Below, in pieces: positions 17,746-26,628 of a stretch of 64,000 nt of DNA; the first letter of the stretch is position 1; each line of letters starts with the position of its first letter. The notes beneath the pieces were generated by a model. It did no database searches. It saw nothing but the letters and a program-made list of their open reading frames with translations, and had not been told where the DNA came from. Position numbers and translations under genes: made by a program. Source of the stretch: Wohlfahrtiimonas larvae (GTDB taxonomy: Bacteria > Pseudomonadota > Gammaproteobacteria > Cardiobacteriales > Wohlfahrtiimonadaceae); assembly GCF_039543665.1 (NCBI RefSeq), contig NZ_BAABKE010000001.1, positions 372,001 through 436,000 on the forward strand, in the 5' to 3' direction.

Positions 17746-18783
17746 CTAACTAAAATCAGAAGGAACTTTTGCTTTGCTAGCTGCGACTTCTTTATCAATC
17801 ATGCCAGCTTTAACAAGCTGTTGTAAGTGCTGATCTAGTGTCTGCATACCAAATGATTGACCTGTTTGGATAGCGGAATACATTTGAGGAATCTTATCTT
17901 CGCGGATAAGGTTTCTAATTGCATTCGTTCCCATAAGGATTTCCCATGCAGCAACTCGCCCGCCACCTTTTTTCTTTAATAGTGTTTGTGAAACAACTGC
18001 TTGTAAAGATTCTGATAGCATTGAACGAACCAAAGGTTTTTCCCCTTCTGGGAATACATCAATGATGCGATCAATTGTTTTTGAGGCGGATGTTGTATGA
18101 AGTGTGCCGAATACCAAGTGACCTGTTTCCGCAGCAGTTAATGCTAAACGAATAGTTTCTAAGTCACGAAGCTCACCCACCAAGATAACGTCTGGATCTT
18201 CACGAAGTGCAGAGCGAAGTGCATTGTTAAAGGACAATGTATCTCTATGAACTTCACGTTGATTGATCAAAGATTTTCTAGGTGTATGAACAAACTCGAT
18301 TGGATCTTCAACGGTTAAAATATGGTAAGGATGATGTTTGTTTAAGTAGTCAATCATTGCGGCTAACGTTGTTGACTTACCTGAACCTGTTGGTCCTGTT
18401 ACCAATACTAAACCACGGGGAACGGAAACCATCTGTCTAAAAATTGCTGGCATACCTAACTCATCCATAGACTTAATATTGTTAGGAATAGTTCTGAAAA
18501 CTGCACCGACGCCACGATTTTGATGGAAAGCATTCACCCTAAAACGAGAAAGGCCAGGAACATCTACTGAAAAGTCAGCTTCTAATTCAGCATCGAATGT
18601 TCTACGCTGTGTGTCGTTCATAATTCCATAAATTAAATCATAAACTGCGTCGTTATTCATTGCTGGTGCATTGATGCGTGTTACATCGCCATCAATACGC
18701 AAGAGTGGCGGTAATCCTGCTGATAAGTGTAAGTCTGATGCTCCAGACTTAACAACAAATGTTAATAAATCAGTGATGTTCAT
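17746..18783 (-). CDS. pilT: Type IV pilus retraction ATPase PilT
   Basis: A 345-residue hexameric ATPase that depolymerises type IV pili and so powers twitching and DNA uptake. It has Walker A GPTGSGKST (about residue 131), an Asp box, Walker B with DVILVGELRD, the His box FGTLHTTSA, and AIRNLIRED near residue 295, a PilT-specific motif needed for retraction. pilU, the usual neighbour, is not here. Instead it lies between rpe and rpmBG on the same strand, separated from rpmB by an internal promoter. Confidence 0.97.
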   Translation of the reverse strand: MNITDLLTFVVKSGASDLHLSAGLPPLLRIDGDVTRINAPAMNNDAVYDLIYGIMNDTQRRTFDAELEADFSVDVPGLSRFRVNAFHQNRGVGAVFRTIPNNIKSMDELGMPAIFRQMVSVPRGLVLVTGPTGSGKSTTLAAMIDYLNKHHPYHILTVEDPIEFVHTPRKSLINQREVHRDTLSFNNALRSALREDPDVILVGELRDLETIRLALTAAETGHLVFGTLHTTSASKTIDRIIDVFPEGEKPLVRSMLSESLQAVVSQTLLKKKGGGRVAAWEILMGTNAIRNLIREDKIPQMYSAIQTGQSFGMQTLDQHLQQLVKAGMIDKEVAASKAKVPSDFS

Positions 18784-18844
18784 ATCCGTTCTCGTTTGGT
18801 TTTTTTAATAAAATGATTTTAATATTCTAAATGACAAAAGCGAA

Positions 18845-19516
18845 TCAGTCTAATTTAGCATTTGATTTAAGTCTATTAATAATCTCTTTATAATTGTTTT
18901 GAGTGAAAATAGCACTACCTGCGACGAAGGTATCTGCGCCGGCCTTAGAAATTTCAGCGATATTATCTGCATTAACGCCACCATCAATTTCTAAGCGAAT
19001 TTCTTTTCCGCTATCATCAATCATTTTTCTTAATTTTACTAGTTTATCTAGAGCGGATGGGATAAATTTTTGCCCCCCAAAGCCAGGATTAACACTCATT
19101 ACTAAGATCATATCGAGATAGTCCCAAACATGTTCTAAAATATGTACAGGTGTTGCAGGGTTTAAAACTAAACCTGCTTTACAGCCGTGAGATTTAATTA
19201 ATTGTAATGAGCGGTCAACATGCAATGAAGCTTCTGGGTGGAATGTAATGTAGCTTGCACCTGCTTTGGCGAAGGATTCAATCATGCGATCCACAGGAGA
19301 AACCATTAAATGTACATCGATGGGTGCTGTTACGCCATAATCACGCAATGCCTTGCAGATCATTGGGCCAAATGTTAAGTTTTCAACATAATGGTTGTCC
19401 ATTACATCAAAGTGAATAATATCAGCGCCAGCATTCAATACTGCATTGACTTCTTCGCCCAAGCGAGCGAAATCAGCGGATAAAATAGAGGGGGCGATCC
19501 ATGGTGTTTGTTTCAT
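18845..19516 (-). CDS. rpe: Ribulose-phosphate 3-epimerase
   Basis: A 223-residue TIM-barrel epimerase that interconverts ribulose-5-phosphate and xylulose-5-phosphate in the pentose phosphate pathway. Metal and catalytic residues are visible in IAPSILSADFARLG, IHFDVMDNHYV, DVHLMV and LEIDGGVN. It starts 4 bases after hemL ends, suggesting cotranscription. Confidence 0.97.
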   Translation of the reverse strand: MKQTPWIAPSILSADFARLGEEVNAVLNAGADIIHFDVMDNHYVENLTFGPMICKALRDYGVTAPIDVHLMVSPVDRMIESFAKAGASYITFHPEASLHVDRSLQLIKSHGCKAGLVLNPATPVHILEHVWDYLDMILVMSVNPGFGGQKFIPSALDKLVKLRKMIDDSGKEIRLEIDGGVNADNIAEISKAGADTFVAGSAIFTQNNYKEIINRLKSNAKLD

Positions 19517-19520
19517 GTGA

Positions 19521-20804
19521 TTAACCTTTAATTTTTGTCAATGTTTCATCGATAGCTTGAATTGTAGTATCTAAATCTTCGTATGTATGTGCGCTAGATA
19601 AGAAACCTGCTTCAAAAGCACTTGGTGCTAAGTAAACACCACGGTCTAATAAACCATGATAGAATTTTTTAAAGAATTCTACATCGCTTGTCATTACATC
19701 TTTATAGGTATTTACAACACGATCTGTGAAGAATAGGCCAAACATGCCGCAAACATGATTAATGTGTAATGGTTGGTTATGTTTTGCGAATACTTTTTGA
19801 ATACCATCCATTAAATAATCTGTTTTAGCTTTTAGATCTTCATAGAAGCCCTCTTCAGAGATTAATTCTAGTGTGGCGATACCGGCAGCCATTGCAACAG
19901 GATTGCCTGATAATGTACCAGCTTGGTAAACAGCACCATTTGGTGACATGTGCGCCATGATTTCGGCTTTACCACCGAATGCGCCAACTGGCATGCCGCC
20001 GCCAATTACTTTGCCGAATGTTGATAAATCAGGTGTGATGCCATATAAGCCTTGCGCTGAGTGTTTATGTACACGAAAACCTGTCATGACTTCATCCATG
20101 ATGAATACAGAACCTGCTGCCGTACAGCAATCACGAATTGTTTGTAAAAATTCTTTAGAAGGTGGAATGCAGTTCATGTTGCCTGCAATTGGTTCAACGA
20201 TTACACAGGCAATTTCATCACCATATTTTGCAAAAGCTTCTTTTAATTCTTCAGGATTGTTGTATTCCAATACGATTGTATGTTGTGTTAAATCAGCAGG
20301 AACGCCTGGGGAAGAAGGTTCTGCAAATGTTAATAAACCCGAACCTGCTTTCACTAATAATGAATCTGAATGGCCATGATAACAGCCTTCAAATTTAATG
20401 ATTTTGTTTCGGTTTGTATAACCACGTGCTAAACGGATTGCACTCATAGTTGCTTCTGTGCCTGAGCTAACCATACGTACACTATCCATTGAAGGAATGA
20501 TTTCTAGTACTTTCTTAGCCAATACTGTTTCTGAAACAGTTGGTGCACCAAAAGATAAACCATTTTTAGCAGTTTCGATGACAGCTTCGATGACTTTAGG
20601 ATGAGCATGGCCGACAATCATCGGGCCCCATGATCCAACATAATCAATATATTTTTTACCATTTTCATCATAGACGTAAGCACCTTCACCTTTTTTGAAA
20701 AAAATAGGTGCACCGCCTACTTGTTTAAAAGCTCTCACTGGAGAGTTAACACCGCCAGGGATATATTTTTGTGCTTCTTCATAAAGTGCTTCAAAACTAA
20801 CCAT
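19521..20804 (-). CDS. hemL: Glutamate-1-semialdehyde 2,1-aminomutase
   Basis: A 427-residue PLP enzyme that makes 5-aminolevulinate for haem in the C5 pathway. Motifs are GGVNSPVRAF near the N-terminus, SSGTEATMSAIRLARG, the PLP site DEVMTGFRV and STFGKVIGGGMPVGAFGG with the Schiff-base Lys. Length is standard. It heads a hemL-rpe-pilT run on the minus strand. A GAAGGTTGAGA ribosome site precedes the ATG. Confidence 0.97.
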   Translation of the reverse strand: MVSFEALYEEAQKYIPGGVNSPVRAFKQVGGAPIFFKKGEGAYVYDENGKKYIDYVGSWGPMIVGHAHPKVIEAVIETAKNGLSFGAPTVSETVLAKKVLEIIPSMDSVRMVSSGTEATMSAIRLARGYTNRNKIIKFEGCYHGHSDSLLVKAGSGLLTFAEPSSPGVPADLTQHTIVLEYNNPEELKEAFAKYGDEIACVIVEPIAGNMNCIPPSKEFLQTIRDCCTAAGSVFIMDEVMTGFRVHKHSAQGLYGITPDLSTFGKVIGGGMPVGAFGGKAEIMAHMSPNGAVYQAGTLSGNPVAMAAGIATLELISEEGFYEDLKAKTDYLMDGIQKVFAKHNQPLHINHVCGMFGLFFTDRVVNTYKDVMTSDVEFFKKFYHGLLDRGVYLAPSAFEAGFLSSAHTYEDLDTTIQAIDETLTKIKG

Positions 20805-20934
20805 TTCTCAACCTTCAATGCTTAATGATAAAACTAATATTCTATCAAACTTAATTAAGTTTTAATTGTTAAATTAAAATGAAGTACAATATGAAACAGT
20901 ATTGTATTAATTTTAAATGGACTGGATGAGATTT

Positions 20935-21249
20935 ATGTCAGAAGCGATGAAGAATATTGTTGAAACTACCTTGGATGATATGAAGGGTGTGGATATTAAA
21001 GTATTCGATGTGAGCAAAATTGTTAAGTATGCAGATTGGGTTGTAATCGTGACCGGTACGTCATCAACGCATTTGAAAGCAATGGCGGGTAAATTAGAAG
21101 TAACGATGAAAGGTCAAGGTCACCTTGCAATTGGGACAGAAGGTGTTGATAGTGGTAATTGGGTGCTTCAAGATTATGGTGACGTTGTTGTTCATATCAT
21201 GACGAAAGACGCACGTGAATTTTATCAATTAGAGAAATTGTTCATCTAA
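20935..21249 (+). CDS. rsfS: Ribosomal silencing factor RsfS
   Basis: A 104-residue RsfS/YbeB protein that binds L14 and blocks subunit joining in starvation. The core DVSKIVKYADWVVIVTGTSSTH and IGTEGVDSGNWVLQDYGDVVVH is diagnostic. In-frame ATGs occur at 20917, 20926 and 20935. GGATGAG just before the 20935 ATG and the family length (about 105) favour that start. It sits one base before rlmH, the usual pairing. The nadD and holA genes often found upstream are missing here. Confidence 0.93.
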   Translation: MSEAMKNIVETTLDDMKGVDIKVFDVSKIVKYADWVVIVTGTSSTHLKAMAGKLEVTMKGQGHLAIGTEGVDSGNWVLQDYGDVVVHIMTKDAREFYQLEKLFI

Positions 21250-21250
21250 T

Positions 21251-21721
21251 ATGATTGTTCACTTAATTGCCATTGGCAATAATATGCCAAATTGGGTTAA
21301 AGACGGCTTTGAGGAATATCAAAGCCGTTTGCGTAATGAAGTGCAGCTAAAAATGGTTGAGATTCCTGCGCAAGCCCGTAAGAAAAATGCTGACATTGGT
21401 AAGATTTTAAAAGAAGAAGGTCAGAAGATGCTTGCTGCTGTGCCAAAAGGTGCGCGCATTGTTGGCTTGGATGTGATTGGTAAAGCAGTTACTACGCCTG
21501 AGTTAAGTCATATGATGGCAGGTTGGTTGCAAGGTGGTACAGATATTGCTTTATTGATTGGTGGGCCAGAAGGGTTTTCAGATGAAGTAAAACAAAGCTT
21601 TCAGCAAAGTATCTCATTGTCTAAATTAACATTGCCACATCCCATGGTAAGAATTTTAGTGGCGGAGCAGTTATTTCGCGGTTGGAGTATTTTGCATAAC
21701 CATCCTTATCATCGAGAGTAA
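21251..21721 (+). CDS. rlmH: 23S rRNA pseudouridine-1915 N3-methyltransferase RlmH
   Basis: A 156-residue SPOUT methyltransferase that methylates pseudouridine 1915 in 23S rRNA on assembled ribosomes. The trefoil-knot SAM site is seen in LLIGGPEGFS and LSLSKLTLPHPMVRILVAEQLFR, ending RGWSILHNHPYHRE, the conserved C-terminus. It follows rsfS directly, as in most proteobacteria. Confidence 0.98.
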   Translation: MIVHLIAIGNNMPNWVKDGFEEYQSRLRNEVQLKMVEIPAQARKKNADIGKILKEEGQKMLAAVPKGARIVGLDVIGKAVTTPELSHMMAGWLQGGTDIALLIGGPEGFSDEVKQSFQQSISLSKLTLPHPMVRILVAEQLFRGWSILHNHPYHRE

Positions 21722-21725
21722 AAAG

Positions 21726-21757
21726 AAAGCCTGATTAAGTAATCTTAATCAGGCTTT
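21726..21757. terminator. Bidirectional terminator between rlmH and fabB
   Basis: A perfect 14-base inverted repeat with a 4-base loop (21740-21743) lies between convergent genes, with T on the plus side and CTTTTT on the minus side. Confidence 0.93.
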
Positions 21758-21783
21758 TATTTGATACTTAGTTGACGGTTAAG

Positions 21784-23004
21784 TTAACCTTTGTATTTAC
21801 TCAATACAACTGTTGCATTTGTACCACCGAAGCCGAAGCTATTGCTCATGATGTTATTGAGTTCAATATTTTCAATTTTTTCACGAACGATAGGGAAGCC
21901 TTCCAATTTAGGATCAACATTATCAATGTGCATGCTTGCTTGTAGGAATTTGTTTTCCATCATCAATAATGAGTAAATGACTTCATTAACGCCCGCTGCA
22001 CCCAATGCATGACCAGTTTGCGATTTTGTAGATGTGATGTGTGGGAATTTATCACCAAATACACGTTGTACTGCTAAAATTTCAGGAATGTCACCTGCTG
22101 GTGTGGATGTGCCGTGAGCATTGATATAGTCAATTGGGCCTTCAACTGTTGCAAGTGCTTGACGCATACAGCGTTCAGCGCCTTCACCGCTTGGAGCAAC
22201 CATGTCATAACCATCTGATGTTGCACCGTAACCTGTGATTTCAGCATAGATATGCGCGCCACGTGCTAAAGCATGTTCCAATTCTTCAACAACAACAATA
22301 CCGCCGCCACCTGAAATTACGAAACCATCGCGATCAGCGTCATAAGGGCGAGAAGCGATAGAAGCATTATCGTTGTATTTTGTTGATAATGCACCCATGG
22401 CATCGAACATTGCGCTCATGAATGGGTGTAACTCTTCACCACCACCTGCAAAAACGATGTCTTGTTTACCTAATTGGATTTGCTCTGCTGCGTTACCAAT
22501 ACAGTGTGCAGATGTAGAACATGCTGAGCTGATAGAGTAGTTTACACCTTTAATTTTAAAAGGAGTTGCCAAACATGCTGATACTGTAGAGCCCATTGTA
22601 CGAGTCACCATGTATGGGCCCATTTTTTTGGTGGCACCAGTATTGCGCATGCTGTCGATAGCTTCGATTTGGTTACGAGTGGAAGCACCGCCTGAGCCAA
22701 CGATTAAACCTGTGCGTTCATTAGAAACCATTTCAGGTGGTAATTGAGAATCTTCAATCGCTTGTTCCATTGCTAAGTACGCGTAAGCCGCAGCATCAGC
22801 CATAAAACGGAAGGTTTTACGATCAATATGTTCAGCAGGATTGATGCGAATAGCACCGTGAACATGGGATCTAAAACCGTAATCAGCCATTTCTTGGGAG
22901 AATTCAATACCAGATTTACCTGTTTTGAGAGACTCTAATACTTCTGCTTTATTGTTCCCGATACTAGAAATAATCCCAAGACCTGTGATGACAACACGTC
23001 TCAT
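21784..23004 (-). CDS. fabB: 3-oxoacyl-ACP synthase I (FabB)
   Basis: A 406-residue beta-ketoacyl-ACP synthase I, which extends cis-3-decenoyl-ACP and so is required for unsaturated fatty acids in this type of pathway. The Cys-His-His triad is in SSACSTSAHCIG (about residue 163), HGTSTPAGD (about 300) and KSQTGHALGAAG (about 333). It lies 17 bases after fabA in the classical fabAB operon. Confidence 0.97.
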   Translation of the reverse strand: MRRVVITGLGIISSIGNNKAEVLESLKTGKSGIEFSQEMADYGFRSHVHGAIRINPAEHIDRKTFRFMADAAAYAYLAMEQAIEDSQLPPEMVSNERTGLIVGSGGASTRNQIEAIDSMRNTGATKKMGPYMVTRTMGSTVSACLATPFKIKGVNYSISSACSTSAHCIGNAAEQIQLGKQDIVFAGGGEELHPFMSAMFDAMGALSTKYNDNASIASRPYDADRDGFVISGGGGIVVVEELEHALARGAHIYAEITGYGATSDGYDMVAPSGEGAERCMRQALATVEGPIDYINAHGTSTPAGDIPEILAVQRVFGDKFPHITSTKSQTGHALGAAGVNEVIYSLLMMENKFLQASMHIDNVDPKLEGFPIVREKIENIELNNIMSNSFGFGGTNATVVLSKYKG

Positions 23005-23021
23005 AATGTTTCTCCTAAACG

Positions 23022-23537
23022 TTAAAAATTATCTGTTGAGGTAAAGAGACCAACTTTTAGGTCTGAACCAGTGTAGATGATTTTACCATCCACAGATAAA
23101 GTTGCATCTGCAATACCCATTGTTAATTTGCGCAAAATAACACGTTTCATATGAATATGGTAGGTTACTTTTTTAGCGGTTGGCAATACTTGGCCTGAAA
23201 ATTTTACTTCACCTGAGCCTAAAGCGCGACCACGACCAATACCACCTTTCCAGCCTAAATAGAAGCCAACTAACTGCCACATAGCATCTAAGCCAAGACA
23301 GCCTGGCATGACATTGTCACCTACAAAGTGACATGGGAAAAACCATAAATCAGGATTGATATCAAGCTCTGCAACGATTAGACCTTTATTGTAGTTGCCG
23401 CCATCATCAGTGATTTCTGTGATGCGATCAAACATTAACATTGGTGGCATTGGCAATTGAGCATTGCCTTCACCAAATAGCTCACCTCTGCCACACATTA
23501 AAAGTTCTTCTTTGGTATAACTTGATTGTTTAGTCAC
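23022..23537 (-). CDS. fabA: 3-hydroxydecanoyl-ACP dehydratase/isomerase FabA
   Basis: A 171-residue bifunctional dehydratase/isomerase that introduces the cis double bond in fatty acid synthesis. The hot-dog fold active-site His and Asp are in FFPCHFVGDNVMPGCLGLDA. FabA length is normal. The FabA-FabB pair points to gammaproteobacterial (or alphaproteobacterial) unsaturated fatty acid synthesis. A promoter is visible 47-76 bases upstream. Confidence 0.98.
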   Translation of the reverse strand: MTKQSSYTKEELLMCGRGELFGEGNAQLPMPPMLMFDRITEITDDGGNYNKGLIVAELDINPDLWFFPCHFVGDNVMPGCLGLDAMWQLVGFYLGWKGGIGRGRALGSGEVKFSGQVLPTAKKVTYHIHMKRVILRKLTMGIADATLSVDGKIIYTGSDLKVGLFTSTDNF

Positions 23538-23583
23538 ATCAATTCCTTTGAAAATAATTAATATTCATTTATAAAATCCGACG

Positions 23584-23613
23584 ATTATACTGTTTTATCG
23601 AATAGATTGAAAA
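23584..23613 (-). promoter_or_regulatory. fabAB promoter
   Basis: On the minus strand, a perfect TATAAT (23584-23589) has TTTTCA (23608-23613) 18 bases upstream. I saw no convincing FadR or FabR site. Confidence 0.6.
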
Positions 23614-23742
23614 TGTTTTGATCAGTGATTGCTTCATTATTTATTGTGATTTGGTCAATTTTATTACGATTTCTAAAAAAATACATTCACATAGGTGTGA
23701 TTTTGTATTTGCAATAGAATGATAATATTCAATAAATACTGA

Positions 23743-24651
23743 TTAGTCATTTTGATACAAATCTTTTTCACCTTTGGGGCGTGTTTTAAATCGGCGGTGT
23801 GCCCATAAATATTGTTCAGGTGCCTCTAAAATCCATGATTCAAATATTTGATTGAGTAATTCACAATCTTTAGTGGTGGATTCGGATGGAAAATTTTCTA
23901 AAGCTGGTAAAATTTTAACTTTATAGTTGTTACCTTCACGAATACAGTAATAGGGCAGAACTTTTGCTTTGCCTAATTGCGCCATTTGTGATGTTGCAGT
24001 GATCATTAGGGCTTTAACACCAAAAAAATCAACAAAAATATGTTCGCTACCACCATAGTTTTGATCAGGTGCATACCAAAGATATTTGCCAGATCTTAGG
24101 AGTTTGATAGTTTTGCGAATTTCGTTGCGATTCACAGGTTCGTTTTGTGATTGTGCTGTGCGCATTTTAAATTGACGATCTTCATAAGCTTTATTTTTAT
24201 GTTGACGATACATTGCAACAAATGGTGTTTGCAGTGTAATTGCACGAGCGCCTAATTCTAAATTACAAAAATGCACTGTGAGTAATAACGCGCCATGGCC
24301 AGATGCTTTTAATGCTTCTAGATTTTCTAGGCCTTCATATGTGAAGAGTTTTTTGACTTGGTTTTCAGGTTTTAACCATGCTGCTAGGGTTTCAAATATA
24401 CCCATGCCCAATGACTGAAAATTATCTTTCACGAGTTTGGTTTGTTCGCTTTGAGATAAGTTGGGAAAACACAATTGAATATTACGCTCAATAATATGGC
24501 GGCGCTTTTTAGCAACATGATATGAAATGCAGCCAATGCCTTTTCCTAATGTTAAAAGAAAAGGCATTGGTAATCGTGCAATGTATTTGCCAACCCAAAA
24601 ACCTAAGGCAATCGCATTGTCTTTAATCCAGTTGGGTTTATGATATTGCAT
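23743..24651 (-). CDS. lpxL: Lipid A acyltransferase, LpxL (HtrB) family
   Basis: A 302-residue inner-membrane acyltransferase that adds a secondary acyl chain to Kdo2-lipid IVA. The hydrophobic N-terminus anchors it. The HX4E/D catalytic motif is HFCNLE (about residue 127), followed by MYRQHKNKAYED, and the C-terminal APEQYLWAHRRFKTRP is typical of LpxL. It begins 2 bases after gpt. A second family member lies at 37646-38554, so the two probably add the two secondary chains (LpxL-like and LpxM-like); which does which is inferred only. Confidence 0.92.
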   Translation of the reverse strand: MQYHKPNWIKDNAIALGFWVGKYIARLPMPFLLTLGKGIGCISYHVAKKRRHIIERNIQLCFPNLSQSEQTKLVKDNFQSLGMGIFETLAAWLKPENQVKKLFTYEGLENLEALKASGHGALLLTVHFCNLELGARAITLQTPFVAMYRQHKNKAYEDRQFKMRTAQSQNEPVNRNEIRKTIKLLRSGKYLWYAPDQNYGGSEHIFVDFFGVKALMITATSQMAQLGKAKVLPYYCIREGNNYKVKILPALENFPSESTTKDCELLNQIFESWILEAPEQYLWAHRRFKTRPKGEKDLYQND

Positions 24652-24653
24652 GA

Positions 24654-25130
24654 TTACTGTTTATTTTGGTCACAAATGGGTGGAATGAAATGTACTGCTG
24701 TATCCCAAGGTTGTTCGATCCAAGTATCTTGTGGAACATCAATGACACTGAAGTCCACCAATGGTTTACCTTGTGGTTTTGCAAAAACTGTAACAAAGTA
24801 AGCTTTTGGATATAATTTGCGGATTAATTTAGCTGTATTACCAGAATCCACTAAATCATCAATAATCACAAAACCTTCCCCTTCATTAGGTACATTGCAT
24901 TCTTTTATGAGTTGCATGTCTGTTTGGTTTTGATAATCGTGATAACTTGCGATACATAAAGTATCAACATAGCGAATATTTAATTCACGCGCTACGATAG
25001 CTGCAGGCACTAATCCGCCACGGCTGACGGCAATAAGACCTTTCCACTCTTGACGTTCGATTAAATGTTGAGATAAAGCTTTCCCATGAACTTGGAGCAT
25101 ATCCCAAGTAACTAAATATTTTTTCGACAT
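24654..25130 (-). CDS. gpt: Xanthine-guanine phosphoribosyltransferase
   Basis: A 158-residue type I phosphoribosyltransferase that salvages xanthine and guanine to XMP and GMP. The PRPP-binding loop is FVIIDDLVDSGNTA, with AVSRGGLVPAAIVAREL and ETLCIASYHDYQ-like DTLCIASYHDYQ as in E. coli Gpt. The C-terminal IEQPWDTAVHFIPPI is also characteristic. It is divergent from rimO and cotranscribed with lpxL. Confidence 0.95.
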   Translation of the reverse strand: MSKKYLVTWDMLQVHGKALSQHLIERQEWKGLIAVSRGGLVPAAIVARELNIRYVDTLCIASYHDYQNQTDMQLIKECNVPNEGEGFVIIDDLVDSGNTAKLIRKLYPKAYFVTVFAKPQGKPLVDFSVIDVPQDTWIEQPWDTAVHFIPPICDQNKQ

Positions 25131-25251
25131 TTTGGTTTCCAGTAGATAGGGTTCTGATATAAAATAGTGGGTTATTATAGTTTTTTTTCTTTGATTACAC
25201 CAGCCAAAACATTATCAGATTTGGTTGGTTATCTTTTTTGAAGGTTGAATT

Positions 25252-26568
25252 GTGACTACTCCTAAGATTGGCTTCGTATCTCTTGGCTGCCCTAAAGCAT
25301 TGGTGGACTCTGAATATATTTTGACGCAATTGCGCACAGAAGGTTATGAAATAGTACCAAAATATGATGATGCAGATCTTGTTGTGGTCAATACTTGTGG
25401 TTTTATCGATTCAGCTGTACAAGAAAGTTTAGATGCCATTGGCGAAGCGTTAGATGAAAATGGCAAAGTGATTGTGACAGGGTGTTTAGGTGCAAAAGCA
25501 GATACAATTTTGGAAAAGTATCCAAATGTATTGAGTGTGACAGGTCCTCATGCTTTTCAGGAAGTGATGGCATCAGTGCATCATCATTTACCAAAACCTC
25601 ATGATCCTTTTATGGATTTAGTGCCACAAGCTGGCATCAAATTAACACCTAAACATTATGCATATTTGAAGATTGCGGAAGGCTGTAATCACAGTTGTAC
25701 ATTCTGCATTATTCCAACAATGCGCGGTAAACATCAATCTTATCCGATTGAAAATGTATTGGGGCAGGCTAAAAAATTAGCGCAATCTGGTGTGAAAGAA
25801 TTACTAGTTGTAGCACAAGATACAAGTGCTTATGGAGTGGATGTTAAATATAAATTAGGCATCGCAGATGGTAAGCCAGTTAAAACACACATTCAAAACT
25901 TATGTGAAGAGCTAGCTCAACTGAATGTTTGGGTGCGCTTACATTATATTTATCCGTACCCACATGTGGATAATTTAATTCCATTAATGGCAGAAGGTAA
26001 AATTTTACCTTATATAGATGTGCCAATGCAGCATGCTTCACCAAGAATTTTAAAAGCGATGAAGCGCCCAGCTAATAGTGAAAATATGATGAATCGTATT
26101 AAAAAATGGCGTGAAATCTGTCCTGAAATTACAATTCGCTCGACATTTATCGTAGGTTTTCCAGGAGAAACTGAAGAAGAGTTTCAAATGTTATTGGATT
26201 TTATTGAAGAAGCTCGTTTGGATCGAGTCGGTGCATTCATTTATTCACCTGTGGAAGGCGCACCTGCTAATGATATTGCAGAAATGATTCCTGTGGATAT
26301 TCAAGAAGAGCGTTTAGCGCGTTTTATGGAACTTCAAGCAAAAATTTCTGAAGAAAAATTACAGGCTAAAATTGGCAAGATTTTTGATGTGCTGATTGAT
26401 GAGTTTGATGCTGAAGAGGGTGTGGCAATTGGCCGTACAATGGCTGATGCACCAGAAATTGATGGATTGGTCTATATCGAAGAGGCAAATAGTGATATTG
26501 TTGGACAGGTCGTTAAAGTTCAGATAGAAGAAGCAGATGTATATGATTTATATGGTCGACTTATCTAA
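25252..26568 (+). CDS. rimO: Ribosomal protein S12 methylthiotransferase RimO
   Basis: A 438-residue radical-SAM methylthiotransferase that modifies Asp88 of ribosomal protein S12. The N-terminal MTTase domain has cluster cysteines in SLGCPKALVDSE, NTCGFID and VTGCLGAKA. The radical-SAM motif is CNHSCTFC (about residue 146), and a TRAM domain closes the protein. The start is GTG at 25252, since it directly precedes the conserved TTPKIGFVSLGC and has GAAGGTTG upstream. Confidence 0.97.
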   Translation: MTTPKIGFVSLGCPKALVDSEYILTQLRTEGYEIVPKYDDADLVVVNTCGFIDSAVQESLDAIGEALDENGKVIVTGCLGAKADTILEKYPNVLSVTGPHAFQEVMASVHHHLPKPHDPFMDLVPQAGIKLTPKHYAYLKIAEGCNHSCTFCIIPTMRGKHQSYPIENVLGQAKKLAQSGVKELLVVAQDTSAYGVDVKYKLGIADGKPVKTHIQNLCEELAQLNVWVRLHYIYPYPHVDNLIPLMAEGKILPYIDVPMQHASPRILKAMKRPANSENMMNRIKKWREICPEITIRSTFIVGFPGETEEEFQMLLDFIEEARLDRVGAFIYSPVEGAPANDIAEMIPVDIQEERLARFMELQAKISEEKLQAKIGKIFDVLIDEFDAEEGVAIGRTMADAPEIDGLVYIEEANSDIVGQVVKVQIEEADVYDLYGRLI

Positions 26569-26628
26569 TGAGATTTTCAGTGAATTAGGCTAGAATGTTG
26601 TAGTCAAAATAAAGGGAAGCAAGTAATA

